64,000 nt of DNA from Sordaria brevicollis (lineage: Eukaryota; Ascomycota; Sordariomycetes; Sordariales; Sordariaceae), in assembly GCA_033439795.1 (NCBI GenBank), contig JAUTDP010000001.1:3224001-3288000 (forward strand), given 5' to 3'. The first letter of the stretch is position 1; each line of letters opens with the position of its first letter. Positions 63,054 through 64,000 of this stretch are shown one piece after another. The notes below the pieces were generated by a model. It worked only from the letters and a program-made list of their open reading frames with translations. It did not search any database and was not told the DNA's origin. Made by a program: the position numbers and the translations under genes.

Positions 63054-63250
63054 TACTCTTCGTAGCGGGGCTTCTTTTTATAGTATATAAACGCCTCCTT
63101 TAACGCTTAAACTTCCTCCTTTAATTTATCGAACCGGGCGATTAGCGATTTTATAATATTAATAAATATTATTTCGTTCGTAGGGGTAGTAGGAGCGGAA
63201 GGAACGGCGGGGGTAGTAAGAACGGTAGGCTTAAACCGGGATACGGCCTA
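63054..63250 (-). pseudogene. RIP-decayed frame on the opposite strand at the right edge
   Basis: On the minus strand a coherent frame reads a Thr/Pro/Ala-rich piece (VLTTPAVPSAPTTPTNE), then a charged helix (LIARFDKLKEEV, then ALKEAFI), then KKKPRYEE before a stop. It has the look of a retrotransposon gag coiled coil, but the family is not certain. Its orientation is opposite to the adjacent gypsy element, so it probably belongs to another repeat copy continuing past the window. Confidence 0.4.
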
Positions 63251-64000
63251 AGGAATATTAATAGTAATAATATCGTTATATTATTCTTTAAAAAAAATAA
63301 TAATTAATAATATTTTTTTATTTTTCTTAAAGCGTTCTCCTCTATAAATTAATTAATTTAGTAATAGCCTAGTCCTTTAATAATTTAATTATATTATATA
63401 CGATACCGATCGTACGACGAATATGCCCGAAAGCTTTATAATTTTACTTCCTAAATAACGCCGCCTCTTAAACTTTTATTAAAACGAAAATAAAATTATT
63501 AGTACGGTCGTACTTTTTATTATTATTATAATATATTATATAAAATATATATTTAAATTTAATAATATATTTATAACGTTTATTTAAGTAAGAAATATAT
63601 TATATTTCCGATTTAATATAATCGGTTTATAAGAAAAGAATTAGCGAAATATTAAAAACGGAAATACCGGTAGAGAAATTTATAAATTAGTATAGGCGCT
63701 TATTTTTAAACGTATTAATTAAGCCCTTTAAAGATATTAGTAAGGGGTTAAATTTAATAAGGCGGGGTTCCGCCTTCTTTTTTTCGTTAAGAGTTTTAAA
63801 TTCTTCGAATTCGATAGAGGGTTTAAATACGGGAATAGGCGTAGGAGGGAGGGGAACGTCGCGCGGGGAGGAGGAAGGCGGAATAATAAATAAATAAAAT
63901 ATTTAATAGGTTAATTAAATTAAATCGAGGAAGGAAGAATTAATATTAAGCGAATTTACCTTAATAATTATTATAATAATTAAAGAGGAAAAGAAAGGAA

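Larger units (their letters stand above)
32240..64000. mobile_element. Large RIP-degraded repeat block, right
   Basis: Almost all of the last 31.8 kb is AT-rich with CpA and TpG strongly depleted and CpG retained, the RIP signature. ATG is consequently rare, which explains why there are almost no open frames. The block holds an inverted pair of 6.5-kb elements, a 5.4-kb spacer with a 585-bp tandem duplication, a Ty3/gypsy element and two normal-composition islands. The stretch 32,240-38,210 shows no family I can name. It contains three copies of a TAATTCCTATTAGAATTAA-like motif at 34,950-35,040 and a loose 195-bp repeat near 37,909/38,104. Such blocks are usually heterochromatic in Pezizomycotina. 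Confidence 0.9.

Overview
The window comes from a filamentous ascomycete (Pezizomycotina, most likely a Sordariomycete). The genes have short spliceosomal introns with GTRNGT...YAG borders and CTAAY branch points. The recognised proteins are typical fungal forms: a secreted GH10 xylanase, cytosolic glutamine synthetase, a group II G-alpha, spermidine synthase and a Nit-family omega-amidase. Large blocks carry the signature of repeat-induced point mutation (RIP). The species cannot be named from this alone.

Layout. A tRNA-Ile half-gene is cut by the left edge. Bases 185-7,779 are normal gene space with a GH10 xylanase (-) and a four-exon glutamine synthetase (-). Bases 7,780-11,945 are an AT-rich RIP-mutated block. 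Bases 11,946-32,200 are normal-composition gene space: a two-exon AT-hook protein (-), a Nit/omega-amidase (+), a four-exon spermidine synthase (-), a 279-bp MITE-like element, a gene-poor 6-kb stretch and a five-exon G-alpha gene (+). From about 32,240 to the right edge the DNA is almost entirely RIP-degraded repeats, with only two short normal-composition islands.

Inside the right-hand RIP block the clearest structure is a 6.5-kb sequence present twice in inverted orientation (38,211-44,730 and 50,129-57,465), separated by 5.4 kb. Each arm carries a decayed gene with a Walker A helicase/ATPase-like motif, and the arms have been mutated differently. The right arm was later interrupted by an 832-bp non-RIPed insertion. 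A RIP-decayed Ty3/gypsy element (gag zinc knuckle, RT, RNase H, integrase, chromodomain-like tail) follows at about 58,200-62,990. The spacer between the arms carries an exact 585-bp tandem duplication.

The host genes are not an obvious cluster. They are ordinary single genes for plant cell-wall hydrolysis, nitrogen assimilation, polyamine synthesis, metabolite repair and signalling, next to a large repeat-rich, probably heterochromatic compartment. I found no convincing new multi-gene system. The best leads are the inverted 6.5-kb element with its 26-codon minisatellite, the dispersed 20-bp palindrome and the insertion island. Exon borders were placed by eye from splice motifs and reading-frame continuity. 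No database search was run.
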